DNA of 64,000 bases from Carallia brachiata (lineage: Eukaryota > Streptophyta > Magnoliopsida > Malpighiales > Rhizophoraceae), in NCBI GenBank assembly GCA_021464245.1, contig JADCRB010000016.1, forward strand, positions 15,867,634 through 15,931,633. Reading direction: 5' to 3'. This document shows, in pieces, positions 11,601 to 24,231 of this stretch (position 1 is the first letter of the stretch; every line of letters begins with the position of its first letter). The position numbers and the translations under genes were made by a program. A model generated the notes under the pieces. That model was given only the letters and a program-made list of their open reading frames with translations, made no database searches and had not been told where the DNA came from.

Positions 11601-14183
11601 GGCCAGTTGCTGGGTTATGCCCAAATTTCAAGGATATTAGATTAAGAATTCAGCTTTTTCATTTTTGTCTACTTATGAATTTCATGTGCACGCATGTGAT
11701 ATCATTGCAATCAGGTCAGGAAAAATTAGATGACTTATAATTGACATAATTTTTTTTGTTCCTTCTTTGCAAAAAAATGAAAATATATGTCTATCTGAGA
11801 TGAGGAAATTCGATCCAAGACTTCTCCAGTCTGACCATCAACAGAATAAAAACTAACTGCTATTGGGTTGAAAAAAACGTAAATCATTTTGGTTTATTTA
11901 TTGTCATATGCTAACCACAAAAAAAAAAAAAAAAAACCAAGTTAACTAGCACTCAGCAAGGTAATTAAAAGTGGTAGTATCCAACTGAGAGATTCAAAAA
12001 TTCAGAATTTGAATTTTAAATTTTCTCTTATTTTCTCCTATCCCTGCTGGGTTACCAATTAAAAAAACAAAAAACCAAATTAGCTTGTTGCCAGCCATGG
12101 CTGGTCCCAAATTTTGTGCCATGTCACCTATCCTGCTATTTATTTTCCAAGATTAAATTAGCGTAATATCACGATAGTTTGCATTAATTAAACCGCAAAA
12201 CTAAATATACTTGCTTTTTACCATAAAAATATAGGAGCCACAAAAAAAAAAAAAAGTGGGTAGTTCAGTAAAATTTACTAACCTGAATTGCTTGGTATGG
12301 GGAAGTTTTTGCTTCCTTTTGTGTCCACTTTCAATGTCATCAATATCATAGAGAAGTGATGCATCTGAAGGCATTTCCAACTTCCTTTTTCTCCACGCAG
12401 CCAAAAACACTGCTGCAATTTGTGTCAATGGACTCCCCACCAATTTCTTGAAACGGTACCGTCTTGTCCCGGACAGGAACACAATTAGGCCTAACACAAT
12501 GGCACAGGCACATATACCATACCCCCAATCCCTCCCAACGTTATCCTGTATATACACAAGAATTGTCACTGCTGCAAGCGACCCAACATTGATTAAAAAG
12601 AAGAACCAATTGAAGAACAAGCCCATATGTTTTCGCTCTTTCGGGTCGCTGTCATCGAATTGATCCGACCCGAAACCTGAAACACTTGATTTGAGACCCC
12701 CAGTGCCAAGAGCAACTAGGTACAGTGCTATGTACAGAACCGCGAGTTGCTTGCTGTCTGCAGGGATGCAGCCCGTCTTGTTGGCGCATTTTGGTGGCCT
12801 GAGGCTTGGGATGGTGGTGGAGATGGTCAAGATTGTGACACCCTAGTAAATAATAATCACCACTAAACATTATAAATCTGTGAAATTGACATGCATTATA
12901 TATAAAATTCAGCATTTTCCTAATGTCCAGGAGAAAAAGTTGCACACAGTACACAAGGATGAAAAAAAAAAAAACGTAACATGTTCGTAAAAATAAACAT
13001 AGTTCATATCAAAACAAAATAAATAACAAGAAAATGATCTATCTAATCCAACGAATTAAATTTAAGATTAAAATTTTATTGGTATTATAAGATTGTAAAA
13101 ATGAAAAATTCAATTTTAACTACAAAGTGAATTGAGAATTTTTTTGATCACACAAAAAAAGATGTTCGCGAATATGTCTATTATAGCATCTGTGAATTAA
13201 GGACTGAATAACTCCCATTTTCAAATACCTCGTTCAATCATTCGTATAGGACAGACCAATTACTCGAACATTATTAGACCCGATTAAATCTTTCTCACGT
13301 ACAATCTCGTTGTTGACAAGTTGTTAACTTATGTAGCATAGGTATGCAGCTTTGCTGATAGAAATGCTACGCTACGGGGACTCAAACCTAAACCAATGCA
13401 AAGAGAAACACATTAAATTATTACCAAATTATTACCACATGTGTGGTAAAGTGGATTGGGAATTGGGTTCTATATAGAATATGATTAAACGGGATTCTTG
13501 TGAATTTTTATTCCTTTCCCAAATCTGGTTTCTCTCCAAACAATAGGTGGCAATGAGAAAGATGATTCAATTAATGATATGGGAATCTTACCATTGCTTG
13601 GACAGACGCAAAGATGGCGATGGTAAGATACCTGCTCCAAAAATGAAGAAAATTGCAAGAGAAAAATGGGAAAATAAGCTTAAATCAATCAAACAGGAAC
13701 AGGAAAAGGCTCTGTTCTTAGATAAAAATCTCGAGCAAAAAAGAAATGAAAACCTTCCAAGATATGTATCAGCAATAAATCCACCAAGCAAACACAACAT
13801 GAAAGAGGTTCCAACGAAGTTGGTGGTTGTGTTGGCAGCCGTAGCATTGCCCAAATGCATAGTACCAGTCATGTAAGTGACCAAGTTTACAGCTATTCCC
13901 AGTGTGGTCAGCCGCTCACATGCCTCTCCACCTAAAAAAGCACCGCAAAGCCCCATTAAGAAAGGAGCAGACACAACTATACATTTATGCAAAGAAGAGA
14001 GAAAATCAGGTAAGGAGAGAAGGAGAGAAAACTTAGAGGAAATGGGTATGTAAAGGGACCTAAAATCATGGCAGCGCTGGTCCAGCCGCCGGATTTCGTC
14101 CGGTCGGCCGGCCGTCCTTTGAAGTCCCAGGCATCTGAGAGGATGTTGTTGCCTTGTGTTTCAGCTGGCAGAGCCTGAGCCAT
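8646..14183 (-). CDS. NRT1/PTR family (NPF6 clade) nitrate/peptide transporter
   Basis: This is a plasma-membrane proton-coupled transporter of the major facilitator superfamily. Five exons on the minus strand (14183-14060, 13931-13754, 13631-13592, 12842-12283, 9504-8646) total 1761 nt, or 586 residues, against about 590 for Arabidopsis NRT1.1. It starts MAQALPAETQ and contains DAWDFKGRPADRTKSGGW. The TM1 proton-coupling motif ExxER is EACER at 44-48. IADTYLGR (about 94-101) keeps the threonine equivalent to NRT1.1 Thr101. The 40-nt third exon encodes YLTIAIFASVQAM and restores both frame and homology. KLPHTKQFR and LRECPKGMKTMSTGLFLSTLSLGF are also typical. At about residue 350 the family reads FWTVYAQMTT: tyrosine replaces the nitrate-binding His356 of NRT1.1. 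The N-terminus resembles NPF6.3 and the C-terminal half NPF6.2, so the exact member is left open. The donor after exon 1 (G|GTCCCT) is weak. Confidence 0.95.
9505..12282 (-). other. Last intron of the NPF6 gene (2778 bp)
   Basis: The last intron is much longer than the other three, which are 128, 122 and 749 bp. Its donor (AG|GTTAGT) and acceptor (TTGCAG|A) are good. It carries a 421-bp tandem duplication, CCGGTC-rich transposon fragments, a (TA)n tract near 11540-11560 and a possible SINE-like piece near 11960-12060. No exon was found inside; the splice of exon 4 to exon 5 keeps the family alignment (KQFR|FLDKAAI) with nothing missing. Confidence 0.85.
10022..10860. repeat. 421-bp tandem duplication within the NPF6 intron
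   Basis: The segment starting AATTTGACATTAAATTCATA at 10022 starts again at 10443, and the two copies stay collinear to about 10860 with scattered substitutions. Each copy contains unique-looking DNA followed by a CCGGT-rich block (from about 10192 and 10613) like the ends of the hAT-like elements at 22569 and 32600. The second copy continues further into AT-rich element-like sequence to about 10985. Confidence 0.85.
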
Positions 14184-14349
14184 TAATATTGATTGTTCTT
14201 AGAGTTAGTGACTGGTCTTTGCTTTGAGGACAAAAGATCTTAGATTTGCTGCGTTTGTTGTCCTCTATTGCAGCGAGAGATATGAGAGAGTAAAAAGCTG
14301 AGTAGTGACTGAATGGAGAGGGCATGAGGCTTTGCAAGCAAAAAAGGGC

Positions 14350-14357
14350 CTTTTATA
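14350..14357 (-). promoter_or_regulatory. TATA box of the NPF6 gene
   Basis: On the minus strand this reads TATAAAAG, 167 bases upstream of the ATG at 14183. That spacing leaves a 5' UTR of roughly 135-140 nt with no intervening minus-strand gene. It is a perfect plant TATA consensus, assigned from position only. Confidence 0.55.
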
Positions 14358-14459
14358 ACGACTTGAGAGAGATTTCCAAGCAGCAACCGAAATAGGAGTT
14401 TGGTGTCGAATCAATATGTTTTCACGCACAGGACTAGGTTCGAATTTTCGCATCTACAC

Positions 14460-16050
14460 ACTTCTCTGAAAAATAAGTTGGACATCTACACTCTTCTCTG
14501 AACAATAAGCAGAGTATTCGCTTGGCTGGGAAAAAATTGATTTGCGACGGTAGGCTCTATTCAGTAATTACTGTAATTGTTTATAACAGAGTCGTGATTG
14601 ACTCTATTAATATTTGAATAGTATATTTTTATTATAAAAAAAATTAAATGACGATATTAATAAATATTTTTAAACTCAACTCATAAATTTAATTACTAAT
14701 ATTCCAGTGACAAAAGAAGGCAGATATTCCGAGTGCAAATAATGCAGCTGTTGGATAAGGTGGCACCTGTGACTGTGAATTTGACGATGTAATGCACATA
14801 TTTTTGTACTGTGGTCAGAGAAGAATCCGCCGGTTAACTAGGCTATGGGCAGCGCCTGCTTGCCTTGTCCTTTTATCCCCCTTTGTCTCTCTATTTGAGG
14901 TTTTTGTTTTATAGCAACATTCGGTAGTTTTGTAAAGGCAGTAATAAATAGATATATAATTTTATTTTATGACATGAATTTTTTTATTTATATCTTTTGA
15001 AGAATTTATTGATCTAATAATTTATATTATTTTTTAGTTTTTTTTAAAATAATCTTAATAAAGCCACTAAATTTCTTTCCGATTTTTTCATTGTTTCTTT
15101 GCCTTTTCATTTTGACCTTTGGATGCGATACGAGATTTTGTACCCATGTCATTTGTATTTTCTTTTAGGCATTTATATATTTTTATATGTTAAAATTCAA
15201 TATATCATTCATTTTAGAGTGTGGTCAAACAACATAACCTTGTGAATGATGTAATTTATTAATATAGAGGCATAATCTTTAAAAAAGGTCTCAACTTCAA
15301 ACTGCGGGTTGTGCATGAGGAAACGTTTAAGAGTCTTAGATCTCATTCAATAGTTTAAACCGTAGGTGATCTTTAGGGTGGACATGTTCAAATTTATTAC
15401 ATGCAAGAATAATTTGTATTTAGTAAAAAAAAAAAAAATCTCTGCAAGTACGTGGATTCTTGATAATGATAAATACGATAACTTGTATCTATCGTATCGA
15501 GGCTATGTAATAATATTTATCTGGTATACCATAAAAAATGATATCTATGTTTCAGTGTCTTCTTTGAACTCTTTAACTAAATCTAAGCGTAATTTATTCT
15601 ATTGTAAAGAATCTTAGTAGAAATATATAATAAATAGTCATAAAGTAATTATAATAATGAGTTTAGTTTTAAAAAATAATAAAAAATTTATTTTTGTTAA
15701 AAATTAAACTTAAAATGTAGTTAATATTACTCTAAGTTTACTTAATCTTACCTTAATATTTAATTTAATTTTTTTAAGCTAAAACAAACTTTCTACTATT
15801 TATAACTATTCTATAATTATTTTTGGTCTTCTTAGTTTTTTCCTATTGTAAATGTCCAAAGTCTCTTTTTTATGTTCATAAATGCCTTTGAAAAGAAATT
15901 GCGTCAACTTCTATGTCCGTAGCTCCAACATCTTTGTGAATTGAAAGGGCTGAACGTACTCTTTTCTCTTTTAATCACAAATGGTAAAAGAAAGCAGGAA
16001 AAAAAAATATTAAAAAACACAAATGCTAAACAAAAACACCACAAGGACTC
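14460..16050. other. Intergenic AT-rich stretch
   Basis: No gene is supported. The region is AT-rich with scattered short ORFs lacking motifs, for example 15366-15617. It likely includes distal promoter sequence of the NPF6 gene to about 15 kb. Confidence 0.5.
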
Positions 16051-16052
16051 AA

Positions 16053-16253
16053 TCAGCTGCCCTTAGGTAAGGGCACACCAATCAAATTCCGCCGAAGTAG
16101 CTCTGATATGCCGTTAGGAGGCTCAACGTACTCTTTGAATTTCCAGTTGCTATCCAAAATCAACTTCTGTTTCGAAACTTTATAATGCTTCCAATTGTTG
16201 AAGGCAAAATTTGTGTTCTCCCTGGCATTGACGACGGTCTCTATTGATAATAC
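16053..16253 (-). pseudogene. Orphan exon-like ORF, unidentified protein C-terminus
   Basis: Reading the minus strand from 16253, a pyrimidine-rich acceptor (TTCCTTCACCTAG) opens a 66-codon frame without stops, ending TGA at 16053-16055. It encodes VLSIETVVNARENTN, NNWKHYKVSKQKLILD, NWKFKEYVEPPNG and ends GVPLPKGS. Base composition is clearly less AT-rich than the surroundings, which looks like a genuine coding exon. I do not recognise the family. No convincing upstream exon was seen at 16260-17270, so it may be a gene relic or a captured fragment. Confidence 0.35.
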
Positions 16254-17286
16254 CTAGGTGAAGGAATAATATATGAGATGGTTGAGGATACAATTTGTGA
16301 AACTGTGTTTTATAACATGACAGACAAATTATAACATTGGACAACAGATGTTTTCACAATTCAAAATCAATATACTTATATTTGCCTGAAAAACTCTCAT
16401 GTTTGATTCAAATACTGAGAGACGGTGTGTTGGAGAGAAAGGGAAAAGAAACGAATGAGTGATTTGGGACGAAAGTCTCTCTGCAGGTCAACTTCTGTGT
16501 CGACCTTTTTTTACACGTTAGCAACTATGCAATGCATGATCATTTCTGTCAAAGCGTTTAGTGGGATTAAGGGTAGTTAGTCCCTACACAATTATGTGTG
16601 TGACTTGATGACCACCCTTATTAGGCTTAAGCAGTATATACTTTTTTGGTAGTTCTTTGTACCAGCTCTTGTCTAATATGCGCGGTGGAAGCGACGCAAT
16701 CTTCTCGCATAGATTTCAGGATGCCACACATGCCTTTTCATTTTCTTCACAAAAAAAAAAAAAGAAAAAAAAAAAAAGAATATAATGGAACAACGTTAAT
16801 AATTATTCAGTGGTTAGACGTCAAAACAAGGAATACTCATTTTCAATGTCTCCCTTTTTTTCGTGATAATTAATGTCATTACTTTGATGTTAGGTAATAT
16901 CCTCGTGGCATTGATGGCTGGAGTCTTTTTCTTGTTTTTGGGTTTCGGCTAGAAGCATCTCAACAAATTTTCGGTCGCAATCAAAGTTTATTGGAAATGT
17001 TGTCTTTCAAATGGACTACCTCAAAAAACAGGGCAAAAAGAGCTATTAAATTCTTAATTTGAGTAACGAATGATCAAACCTTGATACCGTCAAATAAAAA
17101 CAAATATTTCAACTTAACGATCTCACAATATTGTTAATCTTAGATTTTGTACAGCCTTATATATCTGGATTTCTTAAAAATATTAATTTATCTCTCTAAT
17201 TTTTCCATTTTTCGGGAGTAAAAAGGACATATCTCAAAGTATGTAAGCTTAGCGCCTGATTGCAAAACCAAGCCAAGTGAATTAAA

Positions 17287-17785
17287 GGGATATATAATTT
17301 TTTTTGTCCTCAACTTTTATATTTTTTTCACATAAGTCCTAAACTTTTTTGATATTTCAATTGAGTTCTAAACTTTTTAATTTCTTATCAAATCAGTCCT
17401 TTCATTTACAAAAAGTGATCAATTCATTAATAAATGAGTTTATTTTAATGAAAATTATTAAAGAAATGTCAAATAAATGAATTAAATATTTTTTTATCAA
17501 CAAATATGCACATAAAATATTTTTTTAATCAACAAATATACAAATTAAATATGTAAAATGCGTACTTTTTGATAGACAAAAATTTCAATTAGTGTATTTA
17601 ACTTTTTCTCAAATAATTTTTGTAAAGTTAAAATTATTTTTTTAATAGATTGATCACTTTTTGTTAACATATGTACTTATTTAGTAAGAAATTAAAAGGT
17701 TTAGAATTCAAATGAAACTTAAAAAATGTTTAGGACTCATATGTAAAAAAGTATAAAAGTTTAGGATTTCAAAATTGTATATCCC
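17287..17785. mobile_element. MITE with long terminal inverted repeats (Mutator-like), copy 1
   Basis: 499 bp begins GGGATATATAATTTT and ends AAAATTGTATATCCC. The inverted repeats extend more than 100 bp and contain repeated AAGTCCTAAACTTTT-type blocks. It is flanked by a perfect 10-bp direct repeat GTGAATTAAA (17277-17286 and 17786-17795). Long TIRs with a 9-11 bp duplication indicate a non-autonomous Mutator-like element. It is non-coding. A diverged relative lies at 42196-42696. Confidence 0.85.
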
Positions 17786-17795
17786 GTGAATTAAA

Positions 17796-20375
17796 TATGA
17801 TGAATTTATTTGGGATCTTGAGCTCTTTATTATTATTATTATTATTATTTTAAATTCTGATTGACAAAGCGATATAGCTTTTCCTAGAGGGAAAGATGAA
17901 TACAGTGTGGCCGTTAATTAAATATAAGATAGAGATCTCCCGGGGGTCTTACGTGCACCAACTCAAACCGTACCCTTTTCTCATGTTTTCGTAATGACAT
18001 TTTGATCTTTAAATCAAGCAACATATTATTATATGCAATATAGCATTTTTCAATTCTAGTAACCTTGTCTTGTAGATACCGGCCTTTAATAGCTATTGTA
18101 TAAATAATAAAACAAAAAAGATCAATGTGGTGGATTCGTTCACTATCAATATCAAATTCGGAAAAAGCTTCATTACATAAACATAGAAAAGATTATTCAT
18201 ACAGTATCTATATTATAATAATTAGTGTATGAATAACTTTTTGTATATTCATGAACATTTACTGCTCGGAAAATATCATTTTCTTCGCAAGAGGAGCAAA
18301 GTCGTACCCCTTGCAATGCTTTCCTTGCCTTGAGGTTGTTGTCAACAGATTAGATTGGATGTAGCTTTACATTAACTGGTATATATTCAGTGATTGCATA
18401 ATGTGCTTAATTTTCCATGCACCATGTAATTGCGCAAAAATGTTCCTTTTCCCTATAATAAGTAGAGAATAATAATTCGTCTTTGAATGTCTCAAATAGT
18501 CAGAGATAATTGACAGAAAAAAAAAAACGATTTGAATAATTCGTCTTTCATTATCTACTCTTAAACCCGTTTCGATTTGAAGCTACATAGATATTCTACT
18601 CATAGTCTTTTGTCTTTTTTTTTTTTTGTCAAAAAAAGAATGCATCCTACTTATATCTCGAGTATAAGGGTTATCCATTGATATCCTCATTTAATTCCTT
18701 CATAGGAAAGCTTCATTATTGAAACACTATTAGACACGAGTGGGTCTCTTCTACACAACTACAGCATTAATAATTCTGAAACTCAACATTGTGCTTCTCG
18801 CATAAATCTCTATTCATTTGGAGACGAGCGATAGTGAGAGAACTCGAACACGAAGTAATGCAGAAGGAACTATATTAGATCACTACTAAATTACTACTTC
18901 TGATAGGATGTTCTACCGAGAGTTTGAGCAGCTGGTCTCTGATAATTTCACCCTTTTACCTGCAAATCTTTTTCTTTCAATCCCCCGCATGATCGAGGCT
19001 TGAATTGCCCTTTCTGATTTTTTTTTTCTCTGTAAATGAAATTTGAATGGAGCCAATTTTGCTGTTCCTACGTATCGACTTCCCAGGAATTACATCTCGA
19101 TATGTTAAGAATATTTTTGTAATTAATGTGTTCGTTTGAAAACAATAGATGACAACAAGCAAAGGGAAATTCAAAGTCGGCTTGGAACTCTGCAACACGA
19201 TACTGGCATTTGTCTCGTTCCAAATAAATTGATTGCTTGTTGTGTCCCCCCATAAAAGCTGACGGAGGGAAAAAATACCAAAAAGGAAAATCTAGAAAAA
19301 GAGAATGGTATTCTGATGTTTAAAAATAGCTTACAAATAGTATAACAGCCTTTTTTTAATCCCCTAGCTAGGAGAGACTACTTAACGTGACGGCCAAATA
19401 AACCTTCCAATACAGAAAAAAAAAAAATCGTTCTTTTCTCTATTTGGTTTGTAGAGAGAAAGGAATCAACTTTAACGAAGACTATGTTTTGTAATAAGTC
19501 TCAATTAGAAAGTGATCTTTTAAAAAAATGTAGATAAAGTTGCTTACATTTCATATTTCCTTGGACCTTAAAAGGTAATACTTGTGTGTAAAAAAACAAG
19601 ATGATAATAAAAGCTAGACGAGAGTGAGAGAGAAACCCACGAATGACGGGGTGAAAGAGAGCAAGAGAGACATAGAGGTAAGATTGACGTGCCTTGTAAA
19701 TTCCACGTATTTTTTTTTAATATATATAAATGAGTTAAAATTGATATGCAATAGATAATTGAATATAACTATGATTTTCTCCCGTATTATCAAAAAAAAA
19801 AAAAAACTATGATTCTTTCCCGGCCATGCCGCTGTCTCTCTTTGTTCGGGTTGCTAAAATTTAATTAAATTAATTTTTATTTTATTAAACTAAATAATAT
19901 CAAATAATAATATGAAAAATATACACACAAATATAGATATCACGTCCTTATATACTAATAAATAATCGAACTCCTAATTCTATTAAATTACAAAAAATAA
20001 ATTAAACAACTTAACTGCTACTCAAACAATAATTAACTAGTAAATCTGAATTAATATCAACATGGTTTACAGAATAGGAAACCGAAAAGAGATTAGAGCC
20101 GTGTTTTTATGGTCGAATTTGGCCCACCAATGGAAGCGCATCATATGTCTTCTGGGCTGTGGTCTGAGGGGCTGAATTTGCCCTTTCTTTTTTGTTTTTT
20201 TTTTTTTTTTGCTTTTTAACTTCTCCTGATAAGGGAAATGGTGAACCAGTAAGTGTAACCTAATTAGTTATTGGCATTATGTTCAACTAATAGATTAGGG
20301 GTTCACCTTACCCCCCTATAAATCCCTCTCCCCCATACATTTATAAATTATGACTCTCCTCAAAGACAAGGGAAA
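17796..20375. other. Intergenic, no gene seen
   Basis: AT-rich DNA with several A/T homopolymers and an ATT repeat near 17830. No coding exon or clear mobile element recognised. Confidence 0.5.
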
Positions 20376-20800
20376 TCAAGGATTTTTGTTTCTTTTGAGT
20401 GAAAAGGATGCCAATTTTATTGATTGCATGAAATAGATAACACATCCTTATCAATTAATCTAAAAACATCATAAAAACTAGCTCGTGTCGAACGGTTATG
20501 ACCCCTTGCCAAGGCATGTGCAACGGCATTAGCTTCCCGCGGAACATGCTTGCAACTGAAGTTCCCAAAGGCAGTAGAGAGTACTCTAATGTCTTCTGCT
20601 ACAAACTGCTCCTCCATCATCGCTGAACTTTGATTCCAGATGGTTTGTATTGCTACAAGGCAATCTGTTTCAACACATAGCTGAGATAGTTGTTGTTCTT
20701 TAGCCTCCAACAGTGCAGCCCGAATGGACATCAATTCTGCCAGGGAAATGGAGAATTGTTCATTAATCGAGGCTGGATGTTGACACATATCGAAAAACTC
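20376..20800 (-). pseudogene. LINE fragment: RNase H domain and 3' end
   Basis: The minus-strand ORF 20788-20417 (123 aa) is a reverse-transcriptase-associated RNase H of the plant LINE type. It shows AELMSIRAALLEA with the catalytic Glu, CVETDCLVAIQ with the catalytic Asp, and HVPREANAVAHALARG at the C-terminal end of the domain. The start of the domain (the NxDG strand) is missing. Downstream (20416-20376) is a short 3' tail resembling LINE 3' ends. This is a 5'-truncated, dead insertion. Confidence 0.8.
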
Positions 20801-22560
20801 ATCGAGAAAAAATTAGTTGTAATCGAGAGTCACTTGATCGGTCTAGCACTTCCAAATTCTATGATTGGGTTCATGTCAATTGCAATTCTTTCTCTTTTTA
20901 TTTTTAATCATTTGTCAATTGCAATTATATAGAATTAAAAAACAAAGATAAACTCTCTTTATATCACAAAACAATGCATATATATTTTCGTTTTATATGA
21001 AATGTCTTTGGAATATGCGAAGATTGAATCATATAAAACTAGGATCAATATTCAACAATATCTCCTTAAGTATTCTTTCGGGTTGTCCAAAAGCTAGCCA
21101 AATCCTCCAGACCTAGACAAACTGGCTGAATTATAGAGGTTTAAAAAATGGAAAATGGGTGTGCTATAGACTGCTTGGCTAATTGATTTCTCATTAAATC
21201 ACCGTCCCAAAAATTTTCTGGGGGGAGGTGGGATAATAATTGGTGAGCTCGGTACGTGGGTCAATTTATTAAGTTCCCCGACCTTTTTTTGTTGGGGGAG
21301 GGGGGGGGGTGTGGTGGGGGAACTATGGTGATGCACAATGTTGATATATGGCTAGCTTGAGAATGATATATATAAACTAGTAATTAAGCTTTTTATTTTT
21401 TCATATAAGTCAATGTAAGATTTTATTGAAGAGAAATAGATCCGAAACAAGTACACAAGAAAGAAGGAGGATAACCACAGCAAGAAACTAAACACAGGCA
21501 ATGAAATGATCTACTTTTAGTTAAAATGATTAAAAGTGTGTACTTTTAATTAAAAAGTCGAGAGTTTGAATTTTAGTCATCTTTTTCACCTGTCTCTCCC
21601 AACAATGAGTTACTACTATTGCTATAGACAAAAAGAAAAAAAAAAGATAAAGTCGTTGACAATAAAATTAGAGTTCTTACTATAATATGCTTAAAGATCC
21701 AAGAAATGCACATATTGATGGAGTTTCAAGCTTCACAAAAGTGTTCTTTCAGCTTCCAAAATCGCGATAAATTTGCTTAGCATATCCAACTTTTGTAAAA
21801 GCTGTCTCAAAAGAAAGGCAAATTTAATTTTAGTGAGATTGCTACAAATTACGATTGGATAGTGTATTTGCATATTTGTGATAAGTTTAGTGTTGTAATT
21901 GCTACTGATTAAAGTTGACCCAAAAAATAATATAATTAAGCGTTGGCAGTACAACATTCCTACCCAAAATTTATGCGAGGTTCAATAACGCCACTTCTTA
22001 CTTATACCCTAATAGTGCGTGTGATTGCGCGAATTTCGGCAGAAATTATGCTAGGAATTTTGTTGTGGTGATAACCAGTAATAAAATTTCTTTCATCAGT
22101 GAACTTATCACTAACATATAATTAACATACTTCGAATAAGTAGTTTGAGCAAATCTTTCTGGCGAGTTTGTGGAATACCATTCTTGTTTATCCTTTTTTT
22201 TGACCAAAAAAAAGATATATAACTAACTTCAATTTGTAGTTATTTCATCACTAAACTTGCATGTTTATACGATCGCTCATCATGGTCTAGTACCGCCATC
22301 GCCTGCTTATTTTTCTTTTAAAAACCTGTATTTCGGTTGAAATGTCACTACTTTGTCGACAAAGTGGCCGCTATATGGTAACCTAGTGTCAAAAATATTG
22401 TCCCGTGATGGTCCATAAATGTCTTCTTTCCATTATTTTTTTTTGGTGCAGTCTTCTTTCCATTATTGAATGTTAACTATATGATGGAATAATGACATTT
22501 AAAAGGATATACAAGTTCATTTGTGAGATTTTTATATAAATTGAAATTGAATGGTGAGTC
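20801..22560. other. Intergenic with G-rich run and possible SINE relic
   Basis: Includes a G-rich tract near 21298-21325. At 21520-21650 there is a box-B-like GAGAGTTTGAATTTTAG followed by an A-rich tail, possibly a decayed SINE. No gene is supported. Confidence 0.35.
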
Positions 22561-22568
22561 AGTATTGG

Positions 22569-23000
22569 TAAGGCTGTCAGAACCGGACTGATTATCGAAC
22601 AAAAAATATTAGTAGGTCAAAATTCAACCGGTTAAACCGGTATTTAATAATATATATAAAAGTAATTAAAAAAATAATAATTATAGGTAATAATTAAATA
22701 TTAATTTTTATAATTTTAAGGATGAAATTGAAATTTTTAATCAAATTTAGGGCTAAATTAGACTTTTTAATTAAATTTAACATTTAAATTATAATTTCAA
22801 TAACATTTGGAGTCAAATTATAATTTATGAAATTTTTAATTTTATTGAACCAGTCCAACCAGTCTGATTTTCACCGATTTTGATTGGTTTTAACCGGTCC
22901 AAATCACTTCTGAAAATTTTCCTAAACAAGTCTGGACCTCTGGCCGATCACCAGTTCAACCGGTCCGACCAACTGGTCCGGTCTAATTTTCAAAACAGTG
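22569..23000. mobile_element. Non-autonomous hAT-like element, copy A
   Basis: 432 bp is flanked by a perfect 8-bp target-site duplication AGTATTGG (22561-22568 and 23001-23008). It starts TAAGGCTGTCAGAACCGGAC and ends CAAAACAGTG. CCGGT/ACCGG-rich subterminal regions surround an AT-rich centre with AATTGAAATTTT-type blocks. An 8-bp duplication and imperfect short TIRs fit the hAT superfamily. It has no coding capacity. The element at 32600-33083 is the same family in the opposite orientation. Confidence 0.88.
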
Positions 23001-23008
23001 AGTATTGG

Positions 23009-24231
23009 TTTTGATTCCCCAGCTGTGGGAAAGTTCTAACTAGGGCATATTCATTTTAATTATTATAAAAGGTTGCATCATCACTTGTTTGCGTCGTTTT
23101 CTTCTTTTTCCGTTACTCGTATAAGATCCATTTTGCGGTAAATTGTGTTTGTCAACTTGTGATATCTCTCGATCAAAGCCCAATTAAAGTTTAATAAGCG
23201 ATGTGCACAAAGAAAGCAGACAAAATTTGTAACCCAAAAATTAAAAAAAAAAAAGATAATTTACTAATTTATTTGATTATCAACTATATATTTATTATGC
23301 TTCTTGCTTATCTTGTTTTCTCGTTTGTCTTTATTTTTCCATTTGTCATAAAATTGAAAAAAAAAAGCTACAATGCATCTTTTTAGGCACGGAATGACAA
23401 ACAGAAAGAGGGCTCTACAGTGCACTCAACAAAAAAATGACGTAAATAATTTTAAAATTTTTCAAGGGGGTGCTCACACTCAATTTTTTTATTTCATGAA
23501 AATCATGTTTGAATTTTCCGTTGTGCTGATCAAAGTTCATCTCCTATTCCTAGATTTGTACACATTAATTGCAGTAGCTATTTCCATTTCAGACTGAATT
23601 AATCGCCATGAATTAATGCGTTATCGAAGTGAAGAGTAGCAAAAGTCATATTTTTGTGCTTTGTTGCATGGAAAGTGACTTTAACTACTTTTACAATTTT
23701 ATCATTTTGCCTTAGTAGACAAAGATATAACTTTAAACATTAAAAAGATTGTCGCAGGTTTAGGTCGTAAAAATAATTTCTATATAAAAACATGGGTACG
23801 ATTGTACAAACCCTTGCTCAAATTTCATGCAGTAGAGTGTTATATATATATATATAAAATAATAAAGTCAAAGAAATTGCTACACTGTTTTTTTATTTTT
23901 TGGGTAAATAAAAAGGAGAAAATGGAGGTAGTATCCCAACTTTATCATCAGGAAACATTATTTCTAGCCTAAGCGATATTGAACTCCTATGGTAAGCCCA
24001 GTATCAAGGTCAGATATATAAGTTTAACCTCACCACGTATCCTATCCATACTCAAACTTAGCATCTCATGATCGACACGTTAGGCCTATATTGTTAAACC
24101 GACAAATGGTGGTATTATTGCACTGTTTATAAGAGATCTCCGCCAAACATACCAAGTGAATTTTTTTTTTTTTAGAGGAACGAGTGAATCCTACCAGAGT
24201 ACTCCTAAAACCAATAACAACCTAAAGAAAT
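23009..24231. other. Intergenic, no gene seen
   Basis: AT-rich DNA with a short (TA)n tract near 23841 and small motif-free ORFs. Nothing supportable. Confidence 0.5.

Noticed and set aside
12346..12954. Other-frame ORFs over the fourth NPF6 exon
   Set aside because: Overlap an exon with clear family homology in the chosen frame and show no motif.
13547..13876. 109-aa plus-strand ORF
   Set aside because: Antisense to NPF6 exons 2 and 3 and the intron between them.
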